Assembly: GCA_009691245.1 (NCBI GenBank)
Contig: SHUM01000027.1
Coordinates: 1 to 42,430 of the forward strand
Length of the DNA stretch: 42,430 nt
DNA from: Acidobacteriota bacterium
Lineage (GTDB): Bacteria; Acidobacteriota; Terriglobia; 2-12-FULL-54-10
Direction: 5' to 3'
Shown: positions 33,001 through 41,100 of the stretch, piece by piece
Layout: each line of letters begins with the position of its first letter
Position numbering within the stretch: the first letter of the stretch is position 1
Notes under the pieces: model-generated
Seen by the model: the letters and a program-made list of their open reading frames with translations, nothing else
Databases searched by the model: none
What the model was told of the DNA's origin: nothing
Made by a program: the position numbers and the translations under genes

Positions 33001-33254
33001 GCCATCTCGTAGCTGCCCACCGCCAGGTCGCGCGCGTTGTAGCGGCCCTGATCGTCGGTGGCCACGCTGCGCTTCAGGCCGGTCTCCTGATTGCTGATCA
33101 CCACCGAGACGTTGGGCAGCACGGCCGCGCTGGAATCCTTGATGACCCCGGAAATTGTGGCCGAGGTAATCTGGGCGCGGGCCTGTTGGCTGACAGGCTG
33201 GCTGACTAGAACAACCAGCATCACTGCCATTGCTAAAAATAAGTTCGCTTTCAT
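30069..33254 (-). CDS. TonB-dependent receptor with carboxypeptidase-regulatory domain (Oar-like)
   Basis: A 1061-residue outer-membrane protein. After a signal peptide (residues 1-28, ending ARAQ) comes a beta-sandwich regulatory-like domain (ATISGVIKDSSAAVLPNVSV to about 115), then the plug (LRELPLNGRSFDQLALLQAGV, with DGIEINDWSR and the EFGRNAGAVINIVTRSGTN block). A 22-strand barrel follows and ends in VQFALKFSF, the C-terminal Phe typical of outer-membrane insertion. This architecture is very abundant in Acidobacteria and is thought to import oligomeric or complex substrates. ATG 33252-33254 (MKANLF) was chosen over the longer frame to 33341 because it directly precedes the signal peptide. 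Head of the minus-strand unit with the deacetylase-like and amidohydrolase genes. Confidence 0.93.
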   Translation of the reverse strand: MKANLFLAMAVMLVVLVSQPVSQQARAQITSATISGVIKDSSAAVLPNVSVVISNQETGLKRSVATDDQGRYNARDLAVGSYEMAVSLTGFKEFVRKGITLVVGQNAVVNIQMELGDVSEQVVVTAEAPLIETTNAQLAGLVSSNQLRELPLNGRSFDQLALLQAGVQAFRQVLVTANTSFSTRMTVSGARIDANNIILDGIEINDWSRSGGGSAAGLFLGVDAVQEFKVLTHNYSSEFGRNAGAVINIVTRSGTNTMHGSVYEFLRNDRLDARNFFDAEKRTLRRNQFGGVVSGPIRTDKAFFVANYEGFRERRGSPFTNFVLTETARRGILPTGTITVAPQVMPYLSPNVMQLPNAGILPGGVTGRFLYQFKKPTQEDYGMGRLDYRINDNDSIYFRYTRDESSSVDPDLRGSTPSFNAAHDFTQHSGVFQYTRILSPSLINISRVGVKRAVPKSVPLAGSDFPEQALTFIPSQPFGRMEFSTTSNTFGAGASSALTPFGQASLTPGHWFTTGYQLNDHLVLTRGDHAIKFGFEYELIRDWINNGTVAGGSYTFTSIESFLAGQPARFTADLPSRDPSGDYYQHYLGWYVADDFKILPRLTLNLGLRHEFVTSPRDRRAGHTAAFLSLARDPDATLTPVLFNVTKNQFAPRVGLAWDVSGDGKTSIRSGFGLYHNLWLGRDYGIFVQPAPQYRGTLTIQPPARQPVFPNEFLVQQGLGFPISSSLPTGSHVQYDGVKTPTMLHYSLEVQRELFPTGMLRVGYVGSKGYSLLSNSLGNPRLPTILPDGRMFFAATTPLVNPRLNPITERSSEAASRYNSLQLDFRMRPTHGLEIQTVYVWSKSIDNLSSQAGADSRGAPTLFMNPFLHSIDKGLSDFDARQNFTLNYLYEVPSGERNSAVARAALRGWSLGGIISLAGGNPYTALTGFCRSNVTTNCGADRPNLAPGASNNPLIGDPTRYFDATAFTLQDAGTFGNAGRNTLIGPALVNFDFSVYKKFPVSETKSFQFRAEIFNLFNHPTFALPGGNLFTATGARQENAGVITRTTTTSREVQFALKFSF

Positions 33255-33373
33255 TGTGCGCTGCTCCTTAGGCTGGAATAACTTGAAACCGCAACTTCCA
33301 GCCACTAGACACGATGCATTTTTGAAAATAGCTCCAATCAACTACGGCTTACTCTTACTCAAACAGCCCATAA

Positions 33374-33402
33374 TTGTCAATGGGGGTTATCTTGTATAGT
33401 AT
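33374..33402 (+). promoter_or_regulatory. Candidate promoter of the acyl-CoA operon
   Basis: TTGTCA (33374-33379), 17 bases, TAGTAT (33397-33402), in the divergent gap before the 3-hydroxyacyl-CoA dehydrogenase gene. Good -35 and spacing, moderate -10. Confidence 0.4.
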
Positions 33403-33507
33403 TGGCTTTACGAACCGCCGGCGCCGACCGGCAGCGGGTGGGCAGGGCTGGATTGCGCGCGCCAGGAGCTGCGCCAGATGCAGGCCCGGGTGAAAGGCTC
33501 GATCAGG

Positions 33508-34401
33508 ATGAAGCTACAGCATGTCGGAGTATGCGGATGCGGGCTGATGGGCGCGGGAATCGCCGAAGTGGTGGCGCGTGCCGGCTACCCGGTGGTTGTG
33601 CTGGAAGCAACCAACGAGCTTTGCGAGCGCGGGCTAGGCTCGATCACGCGCAGTCTGGACAAGCTTGTCAGCAAGAGTCTACTGCCGGCCGATGAGAAGC
33701 TGGCAATCGTGAATCGCCTGCGGGCCACGGTTGATCCCAGTGAGTTGGCGCACTGCGACCTGATTATTGAAGCGATCGTTGAAGACCTCGACGCCAAGAA
33801 GAAGTTGTGGCGCGCCCTCGACCCACATCTGAAGAAGGACGCCATACTGGCCAGCAATACTTCCTCGCTATCGATCCGCGAAATGATGACCGCCACCAGC
33901 CGGCCGGAGCGATTCGTAGGCCTGCATTTTTTCAATCCCGTTCCGCTCATGTCCTTGGTTGAGGCCAGCAAGTCGGATCGCACCGACCCGGAAGTCTATC
34001 GCGCCGCGCTCGAGTTTGTCGCGGTGCTGGGCAAGACGGCCGTCGAGGTCTCCGATCGTCCCGGCTTCATCGTCAATCGCCTGCTGATTCCCTACCTGCT
34101 CGACGCCGTGCGCGTCCTGGAGCAGCGCGTGGGGACCATCGCCGACATCGATCAGGCCATGAAGCTGGGCTGCGGCTACCCGATGGGGCCGTTCGTGCTG
34201 ATGGACCTGATCGGCATTGACACCACCGTCTCCATCGCCAACATCTTGTTCGCGCAACTCGCCGAGCCGCGCTTCGCCCCGCCCGCGCTGCTGCGGCGCA
34301 TGGTCGCCGCCGGTTGGCTGGGGCGCAAATCCGGCCAGGGCTTTTACGATTACGCGGATCGCAACTCACCCAAGCCTCAGGATGAGTTACTTTTGAGTTA
34401 G
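33508..34401 (+). CDS. 3-hydroxybutyryl-CoA dehydrogenase
   Basis: A 297-residue NAD(P)-dependent dehydrogenase that oxidises (S)-3-hydroxyacyl-CoA to 3-ketoacyl-CoA. The Rossmann motif GVCGCGLMGAGIAEV is at residues 7-21. The catalytic His of GLHFFNPVPLMSLVE, the SNTSSLSI block and the C-terminal dimer domain beginning DRPGFIVNRLLIPYLLDAV are all visible. The size without an N-terminal hydratase domain indicates the short Hbd/PaaH type. ATG 33508 (MKLQHVG) is preferred; an in-frame ATG at 33478 adds ten unlikely residues. First gene of a five-gene plus-strand operon; enoyl-CoA hydratase follows after 31 bp. Confidence 0.92.
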   Translation: MKLQHVGVCGCGLMGAGIAEVVARAGYPVVVLEATNELCERGLGSITRSLDKLVSKSLLPADEKLAIVNRLRATVDPSELAHCDLIIEAIVEDLDAKKKLWRALDPHLKKDAILASNTSSLSIREMMTATSRPERFVGLHFFNPVPLMSLVEASKSDRTDPEVYRAALEFVAVLGKTAVEVSDRPGFIVNRLLIPYLLDAVRVLEQRVGTIADIDQAMKLGCGYPMGPFVLMDLIGIDTTVSIANILFAQLAEPRFAPPALLRRMVAAGWLGRKSGQGFYDYADRNSPKPQDELLLS

Positions 34402-34432
34402 TGACTGCGCGCCGGTGTCAGGAGTCAAGGCC

Positions 34433-35218
34433 ATGGAACTTTTCGAGAACCTGAGCATCGAGCGGCGCGATCAAGTGGCCTTGGTAACCATCAACCGGCC
34501 CAAGGTGCTGAACGCGCTGAACGCGCTGACGATTGACGAGCTGGCGCGCTGTTTCACGACATTGAAGACAGATGCCGATGTGAGCGTGGTCATCCTGACC
34601 GGCGCGGGCGAGCGCGCCTTCGTGGCCGGAGCGGATATCCGGGAGCTTGCCCAGTACACCCCGGAACAGGCCAAGGCCTGCGCGCTGAAGGGGCAGGCGC
34701 TGTGCGACAAAATCGAGAAACTCGGCAAGCCGACCATCGCGGCCATCAACGGGCTGGCGCTGGGCGGCGGTTGCGAAATCGCCCTGGCCTGCACGCTGCG
34801 CATCGCCAGCCAGACGGCGCGCCTGGGCCAGCCGGAGGTGAAGCTGGGCATCATCCCTGGCTACGGCGGAACGCAGCGGTTGCCGCGCCTGGTGGGGCGG
34901 GGCCGAGCGCTCGAGCTGATCCTAACCGGCGAGCAACTCTCCGCCGAGGACGCCCTTCGCTGGGGCCTGGTGAATCGCGTCGTGCCGCCCGATCAATTAA
35001 TCGCCGCGGCCCTCGAGCTGGCGGCCAGGATTGTCGCCAACTCGCCGCGCGCAGTCTCTCTGGCCATGGAAGCCGTGAACGAAGGACTTGACTCGCCGCT
35101 GGCGCAGGGACTATTCCTGGAGGCCAGTCTGTTCGGCCTCAGCTTTTCGACCAGCGACATGCAAGAGGGCACCAAATCTTTTCTGGAGAAAAGGCCCGCG
35201 AATTTCGCGAAGCCATGA
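34433..35218 (+). CDS. Enoyl-CoA hydratase (crotonase)
   Basis: A 261-residue crotonase that adds water to trans-2-enoyl-CoA. The oxyanion-hole and catalytic parts are intact: AFVAGADIREL, GGGCEIALAC with catalytic E115, and GQPEVKLGIIPGYGGTQRL with catalytic E135. Having both glutamates favours a true short-chain hydratase over other crotonase-fold enzymes. ATG 34433 has GGAG 8 bases upstream; an earlier in-frame GTG at 34415 lies before that site. It follows the dehydrogenase gene by 31 bp and precedes the acyl-CoA dehydrogenase by about 100 bp, where a long hairpin sits. Confidence 0.94.
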   Translation: MELFENLSIERRDQVALVTINRPKVLNALNALTIDELARCFTTLKTDADVSVVILTGAGERAFVAGADIRELAQYTPEQAKACALKGQALCDKIEKLGKPTIAAINGLALGGGCEIALACTLRIASQTARLGQPEVKLGIIPGYGGTQRLPRLVGRGRALELILTGEQLSAEDALRWGLVNRVVPPDQLIAAALELAARIVANSPRAVSLAMEAVNEGLDSPLAQGLFLEASLFGLSFSTSDMQEGTKSFLEKRPANFAKP

Positions 35219-35248
35219 TCCCGCCGGTTTTAATGCCTGTGTAACGAA

Positions 35249-35297
35249 CGCACTGGTAGCCACGGTGAGTGATTTTCTCACCGTGGCTACCAGTGCG
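35249..35297. terminator. Perfect 21-bp-stem hairpin within the acyl-CoA operon
   Basis: Arms 35249-35269 and 35277-35297 are exact reverse complements (core GGTAGCCACGGTGAG), around the 7-base loop TGATTTT. No T-run follows the stem, so it may be an mRNA processing or attenuation hairpin, or a dispersed repeat, rather than a classical terminator. Confidence 0.6.
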
Positions 35298-35321
35298 GAT
35301 TAGGATAAGATGTGGAGACGC

Positions 35322-36503
35322 ATGAACGACATTGACCAACATCTCGAGTACCGGCCGGCGCCACTGACTCAGCTCACCGAAGACGAGTTGCTGCTGCAGG
35401 CCAGCGTGCGTAAGTTCGCGCGCGAGCGCATTTCCCCGCTCGTGAAGCAGATGGACGAAGAGGCCGCTTTCCGCCGCGAGCTGCTCGATGAGTTCTTTCA
35501 GTTGGGATGGATGGGCATCGAGATTCCCGAGCGCTACGGCGGCGCCGGCTGCAGCTTCATGAGTTGCGTGGTGGCCATCGAAGAGCTCGCCGCCGTGGAC
35601 CCTTCCGCCGCGGTGATTGTGGATGTGCAGAACACCCTGGTCAACAACGCGCTGCTGCGCTGGGGCAACGAGGAGCAGAAGCGCCGCTACCTGCCGAAGA
35701 TGGCGGCCAAGTTCGTCGGCGCATACGCATTGTCGGAAGCCTCATCGGGCAGCGACGCCTTTGCCATGGCCACAACGGCTGTGGAGCAAGGCGATCATTA
35801 CATTCTGCAAGGCCGCAAGCTTTGGATCACCAACGCCTACGAGGCCTCCGTCTATCTCCTTTTCGCCAACGCCAACCCGGCGGCGGGCTATCGCGGCATC
35901 ACCGCCTTTCTGATTGACCGCGACACGCCGGGCTTCCAGGTCGGGCGCAAGGAAGACAAGCTCGGCATTCGCGCCAGCAGCACGTGTGAACTGTTGCTGG
36001 ATGACTGCCGCGTGCCCAAAGAAAATGTGATCAGCGAAGTTGGACAGGGCTACAAAGTCGCCATTGAGACGTTGAACGAAGGCCGCATCGGCATCGGCGC
36101 GCAGATGATTGGTCTGGCGCGTGGCGCGCTGGATCATGCGCTTGCCTACACCAAGGAGCGCAAGCAGTTCGGCAAGGCCATCGCGGAGTTTCAAGGCGTG
36201 CAGTTTCAACTGGCGGAGGTCGCCACCAGGATCGAAGCCGCGCGCCTGCTGGTCTATAACGCCGCGCGGCTGCGCGAAGCCGGCAAGCCGTTCCTGAAGG
36301 AGTCGGCGATGGCCAAGTATTATTCGTCGGAGGTGGCCGAGCGCGCGTCGTCGCTGGCCGTCGAGTTGTTCGGCGGCTATGGCTTCACGCGCGACTATCC
36401 GGTTGAGAAACTTTATCGCGATGCCAAGATCGGGAAGATTTACGAAGGCACTTCCAACCTGCAACTGCAAACCATCGCGCGGGCGATTCTTGGCACTCGT
36501 TGA
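35322..36503 (+). CDS. Acyl-CoA dehydrogenase, short/branched-chain type
   Basis: A 393-residue FAD enzyme that makes a trans-2 double bond in acyl-CoA and passes electrons to ETF. It shows the substrate/FAD motifs YALSEASSGSDAFAM and LWITNAYEA, the GYKVAIETLNEGRIGIGAQ helix, RKQFGKAIAEFQGVQF, and the catalytic Glu E375 in KIYEGTSNLQLQTIAR. The Glu at this position matches SCAD and 2-methyl-branched-chain dehydrogenases, not the isovaleryl/long-chain position. The start is ATG 35322 (GGAG close upstream) or ATG 35310. In this operon it would oxidise butyryl-CoA formed by the mutase, or isobutyryl-CoA directly. No etfAB genes are in the window. Confidence 0.93.
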   Translation: MNDIDQHLEYRPAPLTQLTEDELLLQASVRKFARERISPLVKQMDEEAAFRRELLDEFFQLGWMGIEIPERYGGAGCSFMSCVVAIEELAAVDPSAAVIVDVQNTLVNNALLRWGNEEQKRRYLPKMAAKFVGAYALSEASSGSDAFAMATTAVEQGDHYILQGRKLWITNAYEASVYLLFANANPAAGYRGITAFLIDRDTPGFQVGRKEDKLGIRASSTCELLLDDCRVPKENVISEVGQGYKVAIETLNEGRIGIGAQMIGLARGALDHALAYTKERKQFGKAIAEFQGVQFQLAEVATRIEAARLLVYNAARLREAGKPFLKESAMAKYYSSEVAERASSLAVELFGGYGFTRDYPVEKLYRDAKIGKIYEGTSNLQLQTIARAILGTR

Positions 36504-36556
36504 GCATCCGGCGTAAATGCAACGCCTAAATTACCGGAACCTGTTGGAGGCCGTCA

Positions 36557-38128
36557 TTGGAAACCGCGCTGACTCCCTTGGAATTTGCCCGCCGGGCCCG
36601 CCGCCTTTATCCCCATCGCGAGGCGGTGGTGGACAACGATCTGCGCCTAACTTACGCGCAATTTTTTGAGCGCTGCGACCGTTGGTCGGCTGCTCTGCAG
36701 CGCATGGGCGTGCGGCAGGGCGATCGCGTCGCTTACATCGCGCCGAACACCCATGCGCAACTCGAGTCCTTTTACGCCGTGTTGCAGATCGGCGCCATTC
36801 TCGTTCCCCTGAATTACCGCCTGACGCCCGATGATTTCGCCTACCTGATTCAGCACAGCGGCGCTCGAGTGGTTTGCGCGCACTCCGATTATCTGGATGC
36901 CGTCGCTGGCATTCGCGCGCAGATACCTGAGGTGCGGAACTTTGTCGCTTTGGAGGGAACGGAAGAAGGCTGGCTGGATTATGAGTCGCTATTGCAGTCC
37001 GCGCCAGCCGAGTTTGCCCGGCCTGATATTCTCGAGACGGACATCGCCACCATCAACTACACCAGCGGCACCACTTCGCGGCCCAAGGGCGTCATGATCA
37101 CGCATCGCAACGCTTTCATGAATGCCGTCGGCACGCTGCTGCACTTTCGCCTTTCCCCCGCGGACCGGTATCTGTGGACCCTGCCGATGTTCCATGCGAA
37201 CGGATGGACCTTCACGTGGATGGTGACGGCGGTGGGCGGAACTCACATCTGTCTGCGCCGGGTCGAGCCCCGGGCGGTGTTTGAAAAAATCATTGGCGAG
37301 CGAATTACCGCGCTTTGCGCGGCTCCCACGGTCCTGATTATGCTGTCTCATGCGCCCGAGGACGTGCGCCGCGGCGCGCAATCCGGCGTTCGCGTGATGA
37401 CCGCCGGCGCGCCACCGGCCGCGGCCACCATCGAGCGGATCGAAGGTGAGTTGGGCTGGGTGATTACTCATACTTATGGATTGACGGAGACGTCTCCGTT
37501 CATCACGGTTTGTGAGCCGCTGCCCGAGCACTTGGGGCTCAGCACGCAGCAGAAATGTGTCACCAAATCCCGGCAGGGCGTCGAGCTGCTGACCTCCGGC
37601 GAGCTGCGCGTGGTGACTCCGGATGGCTCGGAAGTTCCCCATGATGGAGCGGCGATCGGCGAAATCACGGTCACCGGAAACGTGGTGATGAAAGGTTACT
37701 ATAACGATCCGGAAGCGACCGCGAAGGTGATTCGCGACGGGTGGTTTTATACCGGCGACGCCGCCGTGGTGCATCCCGACGGTTATGTGGAAATTCGCGA
37801 CCGCCTGAAAGACGTGATCATCAGCGGCGGCGAGAATATCTCATCGGTGGAGGTGGAGGGCGTGCTGCTGCGCCATCCCGCCGTGCAGGAAGTGGGTGTG
37901 GTCGGCCTTCCGCACGAGCTTTGGGGCGAGACGCCGCACGCCTTTGTGGTGCTGAAGGCCGGGGGACAGGCCAGCGAAGATGAACTGCGCGAGTTCGCGC
38001 GAGCCCGCATGGCCCATTTCAAAGTACCCAGCGGATTTACGTTCGTGCCCGAGCTTCCCAAAACCGCCACCGGCAAGATACAGAAATACGTGCTGCGCGC
38101 GAATCATGCCGCCGCGAATCAGCGGTAG
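36557..38128 (+). CDS. Acyl-CoA synthetase (AMP-forming), probably short/medium chain
   Basis: A 523-residue adenylate-forming ligase that activates a carboxylic acid with ATP and CoA. Conserved blocks: YTSGTTSRPKGVM (P-loop, from residue 168), THTYGLTETSP, a later YTGDAAVVHPDGYVEIRDRLKDVIISGGENISS and the A10 lysine in PKTATGKIQKYVLR, all intact. Acyl-chain range cannot be told with certainty; operon context suggests isobutyrate, butyrate or similar acids. The start is a TTG at 36557 with TTGGAGG at 36544-36550. It sits between the dehydrogenase gene (53 bp) and icmF (37 bp). Confidence 0.92.
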   Translation: METALTPLEFARRARRLYPHREAVVDNDLRLTYAQFFERCDRWSAALQRMGVRQGDRVAYIAPNTHAQLESFYAVLQIGAILVPLNYRLTPDDFAYLIQHSGARVVCAHSDYLDAVAGIRAQIPEVRNFVALEGTEEGWLDYESLLQSAPAEFARPDILETDIATINYTSGTTSRPKGVMITHRNAFMNAVGTLLHFRLSPADRYLWTLPMFHANGWTFTWMVTAVGGTHICLRRVEPRAVFEKIIGERITALCAAPTVLIMLSHAPEDVRRGAQSGVRVMTAGAPPAAATIERIEGELGWVITHTYGLTETSPFITVCEPLPEHLGLSTQQKCVTKSRQGVELLTSGELRVVTPDGSEVPHDGAAIGEITVTGNVVMKGYYNDPEATAKVIRDGWFYTGDAAVVHPDGYVEIRDRLKDVIISGGENISSVEVEGVLLRHPAVQEVGVVGLPHELWGETPHAFVVLKAGGQASEDELREFARARMAHFKVPSGFTFVPELPKTATGKIQKYVLRANHAAANQR

Positions 38129-38165
38129 AATGCGGCGACAGCCGAACATGAATAGCTGAACCCAG

Positions 38166-41100
38166 ATGAGCGACCACCACGACAGACCCGCAACGGAACT
38201 TGTTGAAGCAGCGCCGCGTCGCGCGCCGCGCGTGTGGGTGCGCGTGCTGACGGCGGCGGCGCTGTTCGACGGGCACGATGCCTCCATCAACGTGATCCGC
38301 CGCATGCTGCAGGCCGAGGGCGCCGAGGTGATCCACCTGGGCCATGATCGCTCGGTCGGCGAGCTGGTCGCGGCCGCCATTCAGGAAGATGTGGACGCCG
38401 TTGCCGTGTCTTCTTATCAGGGCGGGCACCTCGAGTTTTTCAAGTTTCTGGTCGATGAGCTGCGGCGCAGGGGCAGTGCCCACATCCGCGTCTATGGCGG
38501 CGGCGGTGGAACCATTCTACCGGAGGAGATCGCCGAGCTGCAGGCTTATGGCGTCGCGCACATCTTCAGTCCGGAGGACGGGCGCCGCCTGGGATTGAAG
38601 GGCATGGCCCGGCACATTCTGGATGAGGTCGGCGCAAGAGCCGCAAGAGTCGGCGACGCGCCGGATGCGTTGTTGACGCGCCTGGCATCCCAAGACGACG
38701 GCCAGGACGACGTCGCCATCGCGCGCATGATCACCTGGATCGAGAACCATCAGGAGGACTTCAGCGCCGAGCTTGCGGACATTCGCAAGAAATTGGAGGC
38801 GGCGGCGCAGGCATCGCCCTCGCTCACCATCGGACTGACCGGCACGGGCGGCGCGGGAAAGTCCAGCGTGCTGGATGAGCTGGTGCGCCGCTTCCGGCTG
38901 GACAATCCGCTGGCCTCCGTCGGCATTCTGCTGATTGATCCGACGCGGCGCAACTCGCGCGGCGCGCTGCTGGGCGACCGCATTCGCTTGAACGCGATTC
39001 ACGCGCCGGGAATTTACGTTCGCTCGCTGGCCACGCGCCGCGAGCATCGCGCCATCTCCGCCGCGGTGGGCGATGCCATTGGCGTGCTGCGCGCCGCGCG
39101 CTTCGATCTGGTGATTGTGGAAACTTCGGGCATCGGCCAGAGCGATTCCGAGATTGTCGAGTACGTGGATGTTCCCGTGTATGTGATGACGCCGGAGTAC
39201 GGCGCGCCATCGCAGCTCGAGAAGATCGACATGCTGGAGATGGCCGAGCTGGTGATCCTGAACAAGGCCGACCGGCGTGGCGCGCAGGACGCCCTGCGCG
39301 ACATTCGCAAGCAGTGGCGGAGAAACACCAACCGGCCCGCGCTGCTCGACGCCGAAGTTCCCGTGGTGGCCACGGTGGCGAGTCAGGCGGACCATCCGGG
39401 ATTGAATGACGCTTACGACCGGCTGATGGCGCAGGTGGCCGCGAAATGCGGGAAGCGCTTCGCCCGCTCCGCGCGCGCGGCGAGTGGCGAGTATGTTGTC
39501 CCAACGCTGCCAACGCTGATTGATCCGGCGCGCGACCGGTACCTGGCCGAGATCGCCGATACCGTGCGCGCCTATCACCAGGAAACCGAGCGGCTGGCCG
39601 AGCGTGCCGCCGACGCGCGAGCGATCGAGCGCACCATTAGCATGGTCGGGGCCCAGATCGGCGCAACCGCATCGGTGGAGGGCGGACGAAATCTCGACGA
39701 CTACCGCGCGGCGGCGCTGGCGGAATTGGACCCGCAACTGCGCCAACAACTGGAAGCGTGGCCGGGCGTTCGCGCGAGCTACGAGTCGGAGGAGCAGTTC
39801 TACACGGTTCGCGGCAAGCAGATTCCGGTCGCCAATCATGCCGAGACACTCTCGCATTCCAAAGTTCCCAAGGTGGCGCTGCCGCGCACCAGCGATTGGG
39901 GCGAGCTGACTCGTTATCTGCGCAGCGAGAATCTGCCGGGGCGTTTCCCATTCACCGCCGGGGTGTATCCATTCAAGCGGCAGGACGAAAGTCCGGTGCG
40001 CATGTTTGCGGGCGAGGGTCCGCCGGAGAGCACCAATCGGCGCTTCCACTATCTGGCGAAAAATCAGGACGCCGCGCGGCTCTCGACCGCCTTCGACAGC
40101 GTTACGCTCTATGGCCGCGATCCGCACCAGCGCCCGGACATCTACGGGAAGGTGGGTAACTCCGGCGTCTCCATCTGCACCGTGGATGACGCCAAGAAAC
40201 TTTACTCGGGGTTTGATCTTTGCTCGCCCTCCACTTCCGTGTCCATGACCATCAACGGCCCGGCGCCGATGATCCTGTCCTTCTTCCTGAATGCGGCGAT
40301 TGATCAGCAGGTGGAGCAGCACCTCGTCGAAACCGGGAAGCTCGATGAAGCGCTGCAACCCTATGCCGGCAAGAATCTTCCGCGCTATTCTTCCGAGCTT
40401 GCGGAGAATCACAGCGGCCTGGGCCTGCGGCTGCTGGGCATTCCGGGCGACGAGGTGGTGGACGCCGAGACCTATCAGCGCATCCGGCGGCGCGTGCTCT
40501 CCACCGTGCGCGGCACCGTGCAGGCCGACATTCTGAAGGAAGATCAGGCGCAGAACACCTGCATTTTCTCGACCGACTTCGCATTGAAGATGATGGGCGA
40601 CATACAGGAGTACTTCGTCGCCAACCAGGTGCGGAATTTTTATTCCGTCTCCATCTCCGGCTATCACATCGCCGAGGCGGGCGCGAATCCCATCAGCCAA
40701 CTGGCGTTCACCCTGGCCAACGGATTCACTTACGTCGAGCATTACCTGAAGCGCGGCATGAAGGTTGACGACTTCGCGCCGAATCTTTCCTTCTTTTTCT
40801 CGAACGGGCTGGATGCCGAGTACACCGTGATCGGGCGCGTGGCGCGGCGGCTGTGGGCCATCGCCATGCGCGAGCGCTACGGCGCCTCCGAGCGCAGCCA
40901 GTTGTTGAAGTATCATGTGCAAACCTCCGGGCGCTCGCTGCACGCGCAGGAGATGGCCTTCAACGATATTCGCACCACGCTGCAGGCACTGCTGGCGCTC
41001 GAGGACAACGCCAATAGCCTGCACACCAATGCGTATGATGAAGCCGTTACCACGCCCACGCAGGAGTCGGTGCGGCGCGCCGTGGCGATTCAGCTGATTA

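Noticed and set aside
32226-33209. 327-codon open frame opposite the TonB receptor
   Set aside because: Antisense shadow; the receptor's plug-domain motifs on the minus strand are unmistakable.
38517-41024. 835-codon open frame on the minus strand opposite icmF
   Set aside because: The plus strand clearly encodes IcmF with all domain motifs; the antisense frame is long only because of GC-rich third positions and has no recognisable domain.
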